Shown here: positions 37,170 to 47,398 of the stretch, in pieces | Position numbering within the stretch: position 1 is the first letter of the stretch | How the letters are laid out: each line of letters begins with the position of its first letter | Assembly (NCBI GenBank): GCA_947492575.1 | Contig: CANLNK010000001.1 | Location: 558,001 to 622,000 of the forward strand | DNA: 64,000 nt | From: an uncultured Thalassotalea sp. | GTDB taxonomy: Bacteria; Pseudomonadota; Gammaproteobacteria; Enterobacterales; Alteromonadaceae | Direction: 5' to 3' | Translations under genes and position numbers: made by a program | The notes under the pieces: model-generated | Told to the model about the DNA's origin: nothing | Databases searched by the model: none | What the model saw: the letters and a program-made list of their open reading frames with translations, nothing else

Positions 37170-39980
37170 CTATTGCTTAGCATTAGGTTTGGGCTTAACA
37201 AACACTGCAGTGGTCAAAGCAGGAACACTGAACGTGTTGTTGTTAAATCGACTTTGCTGCGTAACCTTATCGACCCCTTTTGCTTGTATTGGGTGTAAGT
37301 TAAAGCCCGCACTCCCTTCTAACATCAGTGTTTTAGCTTTTACATCACTGTTAAATAAGACCACAATCTCTGCAAAATTTTCGTCAATAGCCATATCGCT
37401 ATTATCGATATGCATTGCGATTAATCCTTGTTGTTGCGCTTTACCTGTATTTAAAAAGCGCACGCGATTAATCACTTCTTCACCGGTAGTTAAGCTAAAT
37501 AAAGGTGAACCCGTACGAATTGATAAAAACTCTGCAAATACATCGGAAGCAAAGCGAATGTCGTTGCTCGTTGGAATGTCTCGTCCCTTGTTGTTATCTA
37601 ACAAATAAGAAATTAATGGCCAGTTTGCTTTGTCTTTTTCCGCAGGCGGTAAGCCAACATGGTAGAAGTTTTGTTGTTTAGCAAAGTCGACACGGTTAAA
37701 CCAATTGCTGTAGTCGTAACTATCGCGTAGATATGATTTAGAACGAAGTAGCTCAGAGCCCATGTGAATAAACGGAATACCTTGAGCAAGCAGCGTGTAT
37801 GACAAGCTCTGATTGTGCAGTCGCACGCGCTCTTCTGTGGTTAAATCAATCGCGTTGCGGTATTGGTTATTGTCCCAAAGTGTTTGGTTATCGTGCTTAG
37901 ACACATAGTTAACAGTATCAGCAGGGTCTAATGCATAACCCGTCGGTTGGTTGCCATAAGGCACGTCTTTCCCCGTAACCTTGTTACCGTCATGGTCGGT
38001 AAGCGGGAAGTTCGCAAGGTTACCGGCAAGACCAATTCGCAATTGGTCCATTAATAGCTGGTAATCAGGCCCATTTGTTTCATTGCCATCATTAAGTTCA
38101 TTTGGACGAGTAGCTAAACCGTTACCAATACCCTGATTTCTGCGGATATCATCGCCTTGAACACTAATGCCAGGGCCTCGCACGGCATCACGTAAACGGT
38201 CAGTAAAGGTGCCAATTTCTGTGCCACCTAACTCCAGCTGACTTGCTTGGACAAACTGACTGTTATTAGCGACTTCACCAAAGTTCCAACCTTCACCATA
38301 GAAGTAAGTGTCAGGATCTACCTCGCGAACTGCTTCTCTTGCTTTAAGCATAGCGGCTTTAGGTTGGTGACCCATTAAGTCAAAGCGAAACCCGTCAATC
38401 TTATAATCACGAGCCCATACGACTAATGAGTCGATCATTAGCTTTTCCATCATTACGCGTTCAGTTGCAGTGTTATCACAACAGGTTGATTGCTCGATGT
38501 CGCCTGTGATTGGATTTAAGCGCTGATAATAGTTCGGTACGATTTTGTCTAATACCGCGGTGCTCTCTAAACGCGCTTTATGGGTATGGTTGTAAACAAC
38601 ATCCATAATGACCCGGAAACCTAAGTTATGAAGGTGTTGTACCATCTCACGAAACTCAATAATTCGCGCTTCTCCGTCTGGGTTAATCGCATAACTGCCC
38701 TCGGGTACTGTGTAATGGAATGGGTCGTAGCCCCAGTTGTATTTATCAAAGGTTTTTAATTCCGTGACAAGCGCTTGTGCGTCGCCGGTTTTAGGGTCAA
38801 AACCATCGAGTACCTGTTTAATGGTTAGCTTATCGTCTAGCTCTTGAGTGCAAATACTGGTGCTAGGTGCCAGTTCGCAAATATCCTTAATGCTGCTATT
38901 AAAGTCTATTGCGGTCGCTTCATTTACTGTACCTATGTCAAAAGCTGGTAATAGGTGAATATGGTTAAGACCTGCGGCTTTTAATTGCTTGACGTGTTGC
39001 ATACCCGAAGAACTATCTTCGGTAAACGCGAGATATTTGCCGCGATGTGCTTCATTGCTTAACTGGTTATCGATAGCACTGAAGTCTCGAATGTGTACTT
39101 CGTACAAGACAGCAGATTCGGTGTGCGTTAGCTTAGGCTCTGTCTGCTGATTCCAACCATTAGGTTGTGTATTAGTCTCATTTAAGCTAACAATTTGTGA
39201 GTGCTCACTGTTAGTTGAAAGGCTCACTGAATAAGGGTCAGTGGTAACTATCGTTTCAACTTTTTGTGTCGCTGGGTGATAAACCTCAATCTGGTATTGA
39301 TAAAAAAGTCCGCTAGTATCTTTTTCTAACGAGGCATGCCAAATCCCTGTTTTACCATCTTCATTCAAATCAACAGTTGATGGCGAAGCTGGACTCTTGT
39401 CTTTGTTAAATAGCTTCAGTCTTACGCTTTTTGCTGTCGGTGCCCAAAGGTTTATTTCGACATTTTCTTCATTGATAACAGCACCTAAGTTAGCGAACTC
39501 ATTTGCATCTTTCTCACCTGATGTGTACATCGCGTCAATGACTTCACCAGATTGAACGAAAGACACTTGAGGATTGTTTTCAGCAAATACATAAAGCGGA
39601 TTTTTTAGCCATTGCTTAATGCTTTCCGGTGCGAGGCTGATAGTGAATGCCTGAAACTCAGCTAAATGAGGATGCTTCTTAGAAAACTTCTCAGGCATTG
39701 CTATGGCAGAAAGTGGAATAGAAAGCTGTTGCCCATCAATAACAGTCGCCAAGAAGTATTGTTGAGTACTGTCAGCCTTTGCAAGTACGACAGTGGTAGC
39801 ATCTAGCCAATGTGCAGCGAAATCACTCGCTTGTTGTTCAATGTTTAATGGAGCACTTTGGATAACTGTAGCTGAGAACTCTGTATTAATATTGTCGTGT
39901 GCTGATTGAGTTTTCTCTGTCGCTGGCTGGCAAGCCATGACAAGTGCTGCCATAGGAAAGAGGATAGAGTGTTTGTTCAT
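37170..39980 (-). CDS. Pullulanase-type debranching lipoprotein (GH13)
   Basis: Cuts alpha-1,6 branches of pullulan, amylopectin and limit dextrins. The start at 39980 has AGGAG just upstream and gives MNKHSILFPMAALVMACQP, a lipoprotein signal with lipobox VMAC; the longer frame from 40091 runs over the promoter and operator. 936 residues: N-terminal region, CBM48-like domain (EINLWAPTAKSVRLKLF, about 195-260), the type I pullulanase motif YNWGYDP, GH13 residues D534 (GFRFDLMGH), E563 (FYGEGW) and D697 (SKHDNQT), and a C-terminal beta domain. It heads a two-gene operon with the GH13 exoprotein, under operator 40087-40100. It lacks the CBM41 and C-terminal repeats of the larger pullulanase at 47.4 kb. 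Confidence 0.92.
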   Translation of the reverse strand: MNKHSILFPMAALVMACQPATEKTQSAHDNINTEFSATVIQSAPLNIEQQASDFAAHWLDATTVVLAKADSTQQYFLATVIDGQQLSIPLSAIAMPEKFSKKHPHLAEFQAFTISLAPESIKQWLKNPLYVFAENNPQVSFVQSGEVIDAMYTSGEKDANEFANLGAVINEENVEINLWAPTAKSVRLKLFNKDKSPASPSTVDLNEDGKTGIWHASLEKDTSGLFYQYQIEVYHPATQKVETIVTTDPYSVSLSTNSEHSQIVSLNETNTQPNGWNQQTEPKLTHTESAVLYEVHIRDFSAIDNQLSNEAHRGKYLAFTEDSSSGMQHVKQLKAAGLNHIHLLPAFDIGTVNEATAIDFNSSIKDICELAPSTSICTQELDDKLTIKQVLDGFDPKTGDAQALVTELKTFDKYNWGYDPFHYTVPEGSYAINPDGEARIIEFREMVQHLHNLGFRVIMDVVYNHTHKARLESTAVLDKIVPNYYQRLNPITGDIEQSTCCDNTATERVMMEKLMIDSLVVWARDYKIDGFRFDLMGHQPKAAMLKAREAVREVDPDTYFYGEGWNFGEVANNSQFVQASQLELGGTEIGTFTDRLRDAVRGPGISVQGDDIRRNQGIGNGLATRPNELNDGNETNGPDYQLLMDQLRIGLAGNLANFPLTDHDGNKVTGKDVPYGNQPTGYALDPADTVNYVSKHDNQTLWDNNQYRNAIDLTTEERVRLHNQSLSYTLLAQGIPFIHMGSELLRSKSYLRDSYDYSNWFNRVDFAKQQNFYHVGLPPAEKDKANWPLISYLLDNNKGRDIPTSNDIRFASDVFAEFLSIRTGSPLFSLTTGEEVINRVRFLNTGKAQQQGLIAMHIDNSDMAIDENFAEIVVLFNSDVKAKTLMLEGSAGFNLHPIQAKGVDKVTQQSRFNNNTFSVPALTTAVFVKPKPNAKQ

Positions 39981-40053
39981 TAAAACTCCTGCGAATATAC
40001 GCTGTCGTGTTCGCTGCTTTTCGGCGAAGCAGTCGCTATTGTGAATGTGCTCC

Positions 40054-40082
40054 ATGTTATAAAGATAAGGGGGTATTGACAG
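40054..40082 (-). promoter_or_regulatory. Candidate promoter of the pullulanase operon
   Basis: On the minus strand: -35 CTGTCA, 17-bp spacer, -10 TAACAT. Four of six bases match the consensus at each box. The palindromic operator begins 4 bp upstream of the -35 box. Confidence 0.4.
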
Positions 40083-40086
40083 AGTT

Positions 40087-40100
40087 TGCATACGTATTCA
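40087..40100. promoter_or_regulatory. Starch-regulon operator, site 1
   Basis: TGCATACGTATTCA, one of five copies of a 14-bp near-palindrome (TGMATACGTATKCR) in the starch locus. It lies 107 bp upstream of the pullulanase start. The CG-centred palindrome is typical of LacI-family repressor/activator sites. Confidence 0.75.
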
Positions 40101-40477
40101 GGTGCACAATCACCATTTCAGGGCATTTACCATTGTCTTAAAAATGAATATTGTCATTACAATGTCATTTGATACTGAATCAGTTTGAAACGGTTGCCAT
40201 TGTACGGGTATGACATGTGGATTGCGCATGATAATACTATGACAAGCTTCGGGGGAGTAAGCCTAAATGGCGTCAAGTTACTGTGGACAACAGCTCCTAA
40301 TAGGTGGGACGTATTCGATAGAAATGATAGGTATCTAACAATAGGTACTTATATTAGCTAGTAGTAGCAAGCTGTTTTTAATTTCTCAAGCGGTATGAAA
40401 AGTGTGAGAGAACGTAACGAATTCTGCAAACTTACTACAACAAACTTACAACAATATAAATAAGTAACGAGGTTATT

Positions 40478-42949
40478 TTGAGTAACGTGTTTAATCGACA
40501 TGCGGCAAGGTCCAGCCTTTACGCATATATCGTGCTGGTCAAACTTTGTTTGGTGTCGACGTTTTCTTATGCTGGATACGTCAGTCACCAATTAATGGGC
40601 AATGAACTTCGTATTACCACGGATGAACACACAGTAACGTTCACCCCACACAACGGCAGTGCAATAGCTGTCACGTACAACAGTACCTTTCACCCTACAT
40701 TGCCGTCATACGCAATTGCCGAGTCTAGCCAAGTTTCACAGGCCACGCTAGCGGAAAACTCAGGCTCATTGATCTTCACTAGCGGAAATATCAGCGCTGT
40801 CATTGATAAAGCCTCTATGGAAGTTAGCTTTAACAATGTAGCAAGCGGAAATTCTGCGCCCTTAATTACACAAACACAATATCGAGATAGTGAAACAGGC
40901 ATTGCTTTTGATTTTGAAATTAGCGATGTAGAAAAGCTAATGGGTGGCGGTCAACGTGTATTGGGTATGGATCGTCGTGGTCACAAATTACCGTTATACA
41001 ACAAAGCTCATTATGGTTATACGACTGAATCTAGCCAGATGTACTATGGCTTATCGGCTGTCATGTCATCGAATAAATATGTTGTTATTTTTGATAATTC
41101 AGCAACGGGTGAAATGGATCTCGACAGCCAAACAACTAATACACTTTCGTTTTCAGGTGTCTCAGGTCGAGCAAGTTATGTTGTTGTTGCCGGTGATACC
41201 TACCCTTCACTAATCCATAATTTTGTAAATTTAACAGGTAAGCAACCTATGCCACCGCGCTGGGCGCTTGGTAATTTCGCGTCTCGTTTTGGCTATCGCA
41301 CTCAACAGGAAGTGCTCGATGTCGCGCAGAAATTTGCAGATGATGACATTCCGCTTGATGCCATTGTGTTAGATCTTTATTGGTTTGGTAAAGACGTTCA
41401 AGGTCATATGGGCAATCTTGATTGGGACAGAGATACGTTTCCAACGCCTGAGAAAATGATTGATGCGTTGGAAGAAAAGGGCGTCAACACAGTAGTGATT
41501 ACTGAGCCATTTATTCTCTCAACTTCCAAGAAGTGGCAGTCTGCTACTGAAAACAATGCTCTGGGTTTAGATGCGGAAGGCAAGCCATACCGTTTCGATT
41601 TCTACTTCGGTAACACTGGCCTAGTGGATATTTTTAATAACCAAGGTCGAGACTGGTTTGCACAAGCTTACAATATGTTAGCCGCCCAAGGCGTAACTGG
41701 CTGGTGGGGGGACTTGGGTGAACCAGAAGTTCAGCCAGATGATATTTTGCACACCATGGATGATGGGATGCAGGTGCGTGGCGATGCAATTCACAACGCT
41801 TACGGCCATAAATGGGCTGAGATGGTGTTCAAGTTAAATCAGTCGTTTGCACCGAATAAACGTCCGATGATTATGATGCGCTCGGGTTTTGTTGGTAGTC
41901 AACGCTACGGCATGATTCCTTGGACTGGTGATGTCAGTCGCAGCTGGGGTGGCCTTCAGCCGCAAGTGGAACTTAGCTTACAAATGGGTTTACTCGGCTT
42001 AGCATATACACATTCTGATTTAGGCGGTTTCGCTGGTGGTGAGGTGTTTGACTCAGAAATGTATACGCGTTGGTTGCAATATGGCGTATTCCAACCAGTG
42101 TATCGCCCACATGCTCAGGAAAATATCGCGCCAGAGCCTATTTTCCATGATGACAAAACTAAGGATATCGTGCGTGAGTTTATCAAGCTTCGCTACCGCA
42201 TGTTGCCATACGTTTATACTTTGGCTTATGAAAACAGCATGACGGGTATGCCGCTTATGCGCCCATTGATGTTTGAAGATGAACAGAACCAAAGTTTGAT
42301 TGCTGATAAAAACAGTTACCTATGGGGGGATGCGTTTTTAGTTACACCGGTTGTGAAGCCAGGATTAACGACGGTAACGACAAATGTGCCAGAGGGCATC
42401 TGGTTTGACTTTTGGACAGGTGAGCGCGTATCAGGTGGTCAAACAGTTGAACAAGCTACTTCACTGGATACCTTACCTGTGCTGGTAAGAGCGGGCAGTT
42501 TTGTACCGATGGCTGACGATATGTCGTCAACCAAAGCGTTTAACAATGCTTTATTAAATGTACATTATTACCACGATAGCAGCATTAAGAAATCAAGCGG
42601 CCAAGCTTATGAAGATGATGGTATCAGTGTTGATAGCATCGAAAAAGGTGCTTATCAGTTATTAACTTTTGCTGCTTTAAACAGCGGCAACACGCTGAGA
42701 CTCGAAGTGAACTCTTCTGGTAAAGGCTACCAAGGTCAAGCATCTGAAAAACAAATTAACTACCTTGTCCACAACGTTACTGCTGAACCAAGGTTTGTTG
42801 TTGTCGGTGGCAAAAAGCTGCCAATGCTGGCTAGTGAGCAAGCATTGGCACTTTCAACTGCTGGCGCGTATTGGTCAGCTAAAGACAAAGTGTTAACGAT
42901 AAAGTCTTGGTTTACAGGTAAACCTGCGTCGGTGAAAGTCGCTTTATAA
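40478..42949 (+). CDS. Exported GH31 alpha-glucosidase
   Basis: Releases glucose from non-reducing ends of alpha-glucans. 823 residues from a TTG at 40478, with GAGG 5 bases upstream; a GTG at 40487 is an alternative. A signal peptide (about 1-32) is followed by an N-terminal beta domain, a GH31 barrel with nucleophile D412 (GWWGDLGEPE) and acid/base D485 (PWTGDVSRSW), and C-terminal beta-sandwich domains. The GH31 signature RSGFVGSQRYG is present. The protein should act in the periplasm or outer membrane. Transcribed divergently from the pullulanase operon and ended by a strong terminator, so it is monocistronic. Confidence 0.9.
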   Translation: MSNVFNRHAARSSLYAYIVLVKLCLVSTFSYAGYVSHQLMGNELRITTDEHTVTFTPHNGSAIAVTYNSTFHPTLPSYAIAESSQVSQATLAENSGSLIFTSGNISAVIDKASMEVSFNNVASGNSAPLITQTQYRDSETGIAFDFEISDVEKLMGGGQRVLGMDRRGHKLPLYNKAHYGYTTESSQMYYGLSAVMSSNKYVVIFDNSATGEMDLDSQTTNTLSFSGVSGRASYVVVAGDTYPSLIHNFVNLTGKQPMPPRWALGNFASRFGYRTQQEVLDVAQKFADDDIPLDAIVLDLYWFGKDVQGHMGNLDWDRDTFPTPEKMIDALEEKGVNTVVITEPFILSTSKKWQSATENNALGLDAEGKPYRFDFYFGNTGLVDIFNNQGRDWFAQAYNMLAAQGVTGWWGDLGEPEVQPDDILHTMDDGMQVRGDAIHNAYGHKWAEMVFKLNQSFAPNKRPMIMMRSGFVGSQRYGMIPWTGDVSRSWGGLQPQVELSLQMGLLGLAYTHSDLGGFAGGEVFDSEMYTRWLQYGVFQPVYRPHAQENIAPEPIFHDDKTKDIVREFIKLRYRMLPYVYTLAYENSMTGMPLMRPLMFEDEQNQSLIADKNSYLWGDAFLVTPVVKPGLTTVTTNVPEGIWFDFWTGERVSGGQTVEQATSLDTLPVLVRAGSFVPMADDMSSTKAFNNALLNVHYYHDSSIKKSSGQAYEDDGISVDSIEKGAYQLLTFAALNSGNTLRLEVNSSGKGYQGQASEKQINYLVHNVTAEPRFVVVGGKKLPMLASEQALALSTAGAYWSAKDKVLTIKSWFTGKPASVKVAL

Positions 42950-43000
42950 ATTAGCGCTGTGGCTGATGTATAAAACACTAGCACAGCAAAGAACTAGACT

Positions 43001-43052
43001 AAAAAACTCATGCACATTCCTCTTTATGTTGGAAAATGGCATGAGTTTTTTA
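43001..43052. terminator. Bidirectional terminator between GH31 and the alpha/beta hydrolase
   Basis: AAAAAACTCATGC pairs with GCATGAGTTTTTT around a 25-nt loop that includes ATTCC/GGAA. The A and T runs on either side allow use from both strands of this convergent pair. Confidence 0.85.
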
Positions 43053-43092
43053 ATTTCTGATTGGCTTGTAAATAGGTAAGAAAAATTAGAGG

Positions 43093-44061
43093 TTAGGGAT
43101 ACGGCAATTCGTGCTCTCGCTCTGCTGGGCTCACTCTTGCGGTTTTAATGGCATTGGTCATATGTTGAATCACGGGGCTTTTTTTATTCCCTCTGTGGAG
43201 AAAGTAGGTATGGCCTTTCGGTTTATCAATTGTGTTATTAAAGTTATCGCAATCTACCTGATAAACTTTCTTAGGCAATTTGTGCAGGCTTTCTGCCCCT
43301 GTCATTCCTAGTCGTCTTGATAATGTTTTATTCTTTAAGTTAGCCACTTTACTGGCGGGCATAGCTAAGTCGTCATTTGCGTAATAAATCACGACGTTTC
43401 TTGCAGAGTCGACAATGTGCTGACCTTTTTCGCCTTTTTCTAATGCTTCGTTTTCAATGTCGGCAGCCGCAAGAAACGCATTTCTGAATAGTTGGGGAAC
43501 ATCACCTTGTGCTTTTGCCCACTCATCCAACGTGTTCATTAGCACGCGATTACCCATCGAATGGGCAAGCACGTTGATGCGTTTGTAGCATTCATCACCT
43601 TGCTTAACGAGCTCTTTTTGCCATGCGACGAACTTGCCAAAAAGTCGATAGAACATCTTGCCACTGGCGTCAGCAGCACGTTGGTCATCCCAATAATCGT
43701 CCATAAAAGCGAGCACCGAGTCATCGTCACAGGGCCAGATAATTGGCACAACTTTAACGAGCTCATCATCGGCGCACTGGTTTATTTGTTCTTCTAACGC
43801 TAGTGCATTAGGAAAGATATCGGCTTCATCGGTATTATTAAAACCGTGGATATATAGCAGTACTTGAGTTTTATCTGCAAGTGCTTTGAGTTGGCTGAAA
43901 AAGCTCACGCTGCCTTCTTCAAAGTATTTCTGATTTTCAGATGAGCGCTTACAAAAGAATAAGTGTTTTGACGGTGTTGTATTTTGTAAATCGAAAGTGA
44001 CTTCTCTACCGATGTCGGTTTGATACCCCTCTACGGGAATGCGATTAGTAACAAAAAGCAT
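43093..44061 (-). CDS. Alpha/beta hydrolase, DUF900-type
   Basis: 322 residues, no signal peptide. The N-terminal MLFVTNR and the LLYIHGFNN oxyanion-loop region, then NVLAHSMGNRV with the nucleophile-elbow Ser (AHSMGN), are typical of the DUF900 group of alpha/beta hydrolases. A late GHTYFLH region may give the catalytic His. Natural substrates of this group are not known to me. The gene is inserted between starch genes but has no sign of belonging to them: no operator, and it stands alone on the minus strand. GGATATT precedes the ATG. Confidence 0.8.
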   Translation of the reverse strand: MLFVTNRIPVEGYQTDIGREVTFDLQNTTPSKHLFFCKRSSENQKYFEEGSVSFFSQLKALADKTQVLLYIHGFNNTDEADIFPNALALEEQINQCADDELVKVVPIIWPCDDDSVLAFMDDYWDDQRAADASGKMFYRLFGKFVAWQKELVKQGDECYKRINVLAHSMGNRVLMNTLDEWAKAQGDVPQLFRNAFLAAADIENEALEKGEKGQHIVDSARNVVIYYANDDLAMPASKVANLKNKTLSRRLGMTGAESLHKLPKKVYQVDCDNFNNTIDKPKGHTYFLHRGNKKSPVIQHMTNAIKTARVSPAEREHELPYP

Positions 44062-44260
44062 GCAATATCCTTATCTTAAATTTAGGCCAATGTTGTTAGT
44101 TGATATTTATTATGAGGTTTGCAATGTAACTTCCTAATGACATTACAGCTTGCACTACAAATTAGCAGGTTTTTGATTAAACGCTAATCATTGGAGTTAA
44201 TTGATGTTTTCAAGTTGAAGTCGTGTTAACACCTGAATTTTAATTGCTTTCTAATTTTGT

Positions 44261-44274
44261 TGAATACGTATGCA
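44261..44274. promoter_or_regulatory. Starch-regulon operator, site 2
   Basis: TGAATACGTATGCA, matching the shared palindrome. It lies 147 bp before the TonB receptor start and 5 bp upstream of a candidate -35 box. Confidence 0.75.
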
Positions 44275-44279
44275 CAACT

Positions 44280-44309
44280 TTGAGTATTACCCCTTGGTTT
44301 TTTTATAGT
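44280..44309 (+). promoter_or_regulatory. Candidate promoter of the TonB receptor-pullulanase operon
   Basis: -35 TTGAGT, 18-bp spacer, -10 TATAGT, followed by a 110-nt leader to the ATG at 44421. The operator ends immediately upstream. Confidence 0.5.
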
Positions 44310-44420
44310 CTAAACGTGCGTGAATTTTATTCATGCGTGACTTTAAAAAATTGATATCAAAAATAATAACTAATCGCAGGAAAGCGTTTAAACCAAAAAG
44401 GAATAAACGGGGGATAGCAA

Positions 44421-47354
44421 ATGAAGAATGCAACGTTCAGTAAAGTTGCACTGGCATTGTTTTATGCTGGCATGGCCAATTTAGCCTATGCACAGCAAGA
44501 GAGCCCAGCTCAAGACAGTGCCGATAGCAATGTCCAAAATGGTGAGGAAGAAGTTGAAGTTATTGAAATAACTGGCTTTAGACGTTCACTCATCGATTCA
44601 ATTAACCAAAAACGCTTTGCCGATACGGTATCTGAGCAACTTAGTGCCGATGATCTTGGTGCATTACCTGATGTTTCAATGGCAGATGCGTTAACCAGAC
44701 TACCGGGTGTCGCTGCGGTGCGAACGGGAGGACAAGCTGCCGAAATTAACATTCGTGGTATGGATGGTGGCTACGTAGCGTCCACACTAAATGGTCGTGA
44801 GCAAGTGTCTACAAGCGGCACGCGCTCGATAGAATTCGACCAATACCCATCAGAATTAATCTCGCAAGCAGCCGTTTACAAATCACCAAAAGCTTCGTTA
44901 ATTGAAGGTGGTGTTGCGGGTACCGTAGAGCTAAAAACAGCAAGTCCACTTGCTAACGAGGAACAACACAACTTCAATATCAATGTGCGTGGTATGTATA
45001 ACGATCGCGCCAGCGAAGTGCATGATGCTGAAGAGTTTGGTCATCGCTTGAGTTTGTCCTACCAAGGTAAATTCCTTGACGAAACGTTAGGTGTTGCCGC
45101 AGGTTATGCGCGCTTGTATCAGCCAAGTGTTGCAACGCAGTTTATCGGTCTCGCTTACAACGAACTAAAAGATGTCGATTTCAAAGAAAATGACACAGAC
45201 GGCCCTGTTTACGACGACGAAGATCCAGAGGTCGCAAATCGCGATATTCATAAAGAGTACCTTTCTGAAGGTATGGAACTTCAGCACTTGGGTGGCGAAG
45301 AAACACGTAATGGCTATGTTGGTGTATTAGAGTGGGTACCGAACGATAATTTTAAATTGCGTGCAGATGCGTTTGTTTCTGAATTTGATAGTGAAACGTT
45401 TGCTCGTGGTTTTCGCATCAAGTTTGGTGGCGCAACATCGGCTTACGGTAATCCGGTGCTCAACGGCAACAATGTAATTGGTGGTACTATCAATCGCACC
45501 AGTGACGGTTGGGCGCGTGTAGAGATTGTTAACGATGACAATCAAGACTTCGATAAAGTCGAAAACTTTGGTTTGAATCTCGATTGGCAATTAACCGAGC
45601 AACTTACTGCTGTTCTCGATTTTTCTTATTCGTCGGCTGAAAGTGATTTTCGCAATGGTTTACTTTGGTCACTAGTAGCGGAAGATGCGACAGCAGACAC
45701 GCCAGTATTCGATTCAAATGTCTCAATGTCATACCTACTTAATGGTCTTAACTTACCTGATGTTGGCTTTAATCAAGCAGACTATTTTACCGACATCAAT
45801 AAAGTGATGGTCAGTAAATATGGTATTTATCCGTTTGTAAATACGGATGAATTGAAAGCGGTGCGTCTAGATTTAGCCTATGCACTAGAGGATAACGACT
45901 TTATTTCGTCTGTAGAATTTGGTGTACGTTATTCTGAGCGTGAATACACCAACGACCGTTCTGTGTTTGAATATGGTGATGATGGCAATTTTTCTGCGGA
46001 AGAGCCGCCATTGCGTTTGACAGAAGACATGGTTGACGTTGTCGACTGGGAAGGCGAGTTTTCTAACTTCCCGAGTTACCTAGCCGTTGACCTCGACAAA
46101 GCGCTTGCTGCGTGGTTCCCTGAAGGCGTTCCTCAACCAGTACAAATCTGGGGTACTGACAATGAAGGCTTACCAGCAGATCAAATCAACGAAAACTACT
46201 CTTGGACAATGACCCAAAGCGGCAGCGTTTATGAAGATGTGCTTGCTGCTTATGTTATGGCGAATATCGATACAGAGGTATTTGGCATTCCGGTGACAGG
46301 TAACATTGGTGTGCGTATGGTGGAAACTGAGCAAACTGCGACCACCTTAGAAAATGTTGATCACCAAGTAGCTGCTGGTGCGCAATATGTCGTTGATGAA
46401 ACAGGCATCGCCAATAGTCGTTATGCACCTAAACTACTGGGTCCTAAATATACTGACTACTTACCTTCATTAAATTTGAACTTCGCTATTTCTGACAACG
46501 AGCAAGTGCGTTTCGCTGCCGCGAAAGTTATGGCTCGACCTGATATCAATCGCTTAGCGGGCGATGTCAGTACCAATTACGATTTCGATCGTCAGAAATT
46601 AACAGGCTCAGCAACGAACAACCCATATTTACGACCGTTTTATGCTGACCAGTTCGATATTTCGTATGAGCGCTATTTTGAAGAAACGGAAGGGGCTTTT
46701 GTTGCTGCCGTATTCTACAAAAATATCGAATCATTCATTCAAAATGTAACCATCTTCAACTTTAATTTTGCGGAAAATGGTTTCTATGTTCCTGAGTCAC
46801 TTGAAGATCCTGACAGCGGCGTACTTTACGAAGTAAACCCTGTCGGCGAGTTCACTACTGCGGTAAATAACCAAGAGGGTGGTTATATTCGCGGTATTGA
46901 GTTGGCTTATACCCAAGTGTTCTCCTTCTTACCCGATCTTTGGTCAGGGCTAGGCGTGAGTATGAGTTATTCATACACCGAGAGCGAAGTGGAATTCTTC
47001 ACTGACCTTTCTGGTAGCGAACGCGTACAACCTCTTCCAGGTCTTTCAGAAAACGTATTACAAGCAACGCTTTTCTGGGAATACCAAGATTTCGAAACAC
47101 GACTAAGTGGTCGTTATCGTGATGAGTTTGTTTCAGAACAATGGGGCGTAAATGAACAAGTCGTTAATTTCGATAAAGAACTTGTCGTCGACTTCCAAGC
47201 GTCTTACAGCGTTACTGAACAACTTAGTGTGTTATTCCAAGTGAATAACCTTACCGATGAACCCACGCAAAGTTACTTTGGTACAACCGATTTCTCTGGC
47301 ACAACCCAATTCTTTGGGCGTCAGATGTTTTTGGGCGCGACCTACTCGTTCTAA
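44421..47354 (+). CDS. TonB-dependent receptor, maltodextrin-type (977 residues)
   Basis: Outer-membrane importer, probably of starch oligosaccharides. ATG with CGGGGGA upstream; signal peptide 1-25 (AYA/Q). The TonB-box-like VEVIEITGFRRSL and plug sequence (LPDVSMADALTRLPGVAAVRT, INIRGMDGGYVASTLNGRE, KSPKASLIEGGVAGTVEL) match the large Xanthomonas/Caulobacter-type receptor group often found in polysaccharide loci. The barrel ends in Phe (FLGATYSF). It precedes a pullulanase lipoprotein by 44 bp in the same operon, with the shared operator upstream, which makes maltodextrin the likely cargo (inference). Confidence 0.92.
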   Translation: MKNATFSKVALALFYAGMANLAYAQQESPAQDSADSNVQNGEEEVEVIEITGFRRSLIDSINQKRFADTVSEQLSADDLGALPDVSMADALTRLPGVAAVRTGGQAAEINIRGMDGGYVASTLNGREQVSTSGTRSIEFDQYPSELISQAAVYKSPKASLIEGGVAGTVELKTASPLANEEQHNFNINVRGMYNDRASEVHDAEEFGHRLSLSYQGKFLDETLGVAAGYARLYQPSVATQFIGLAYNELKDVDFKENDTDGPVYDDEDPEVANRDIHKEYLSEGMELQHLGGEETRNGYVGVLEWVPNDNFKLRADAFVSEFDSETFARGFRIKFGGATSAYGNPVLNGNNVIGGTINRTSDGWARVEIVNDDNQDFDKVENFGLNLDWQLTEQLTAVLDFSYSSAESDFRNGLLWSLVAEDATADTPVFDSNVSMSYLLNGLNLPDVGFNQADYFTDINKVMVSKYGIYPFVNTDELKAVRLDLAYALEDNDFISSVEFGVRYSEREYTNDRSVFEYGDDGNFSAEEPPLRLTEDMVDVVDWEGEFSNFPSYLAVDLDKALAAWFPEGVPQPVQIWGTDNEGLPADQINENYSWTMTQSGSVYEDVLAAYVMANIDTEVFGIPVTGNIGVRMVETEQTATTLENVDHQVAAGAQYVVDETGIANSRYAPKLLGPKYTDYLPSLNLNFAISDNEQVRFAAAKVMARPDINRLAGDVSTNYDFDRQKLTGSATNNPYLRPFYADQFDISYERYFEETEGAFVAAVFYKNIESFIQNVTIFNFNFAENGFYVPESLEDPDSGVLYEVNPVGEFTTAVNNQEGGYIRGIELAYTQVFSFLPDLWSGLGVSMSYSYTESEVEFFTDLSGSERVQPLPGLSENVLQATLFWEYQDFETRLSGRYRDEFVSEQWGVNEQVVNFDKELVVDFQASYSVTEQLSVLFQVNNLTDEPTQSYFGTTDFSGTTQFFGRQMFLGATYSF

Positions 47355-47398
47355 CCGTGTAGCTGCAAGTAACTAAGAGACTTAGGAGAAAATTAGTC

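Larger units (their letters stand above)
39981..40477. other. 497-bp divergent intergenic region pullulanase / GH31
   Basis: Contains the pullulanase promoter and operator near its left end. On the GH31 side I see no second palindrome, so the GH31 gene may depend on the same site from 378 bp away or on other control. Confidence 0.5.
44062..44420. other. 359-bp upstream region of the first starch TonB receptor
   Basis: Holds an operator and a candidate promoter for the receptor gene. The remaining AT-rich sequence shows nothing else I can support. Confidence 0.5.

Noticed and set aside
39981-40091. N-terminal extension of the pullulanase
   Set aside because: It would cover the promoter and operator, and the lipoprotein start at 39980 has a clear AGGAG.
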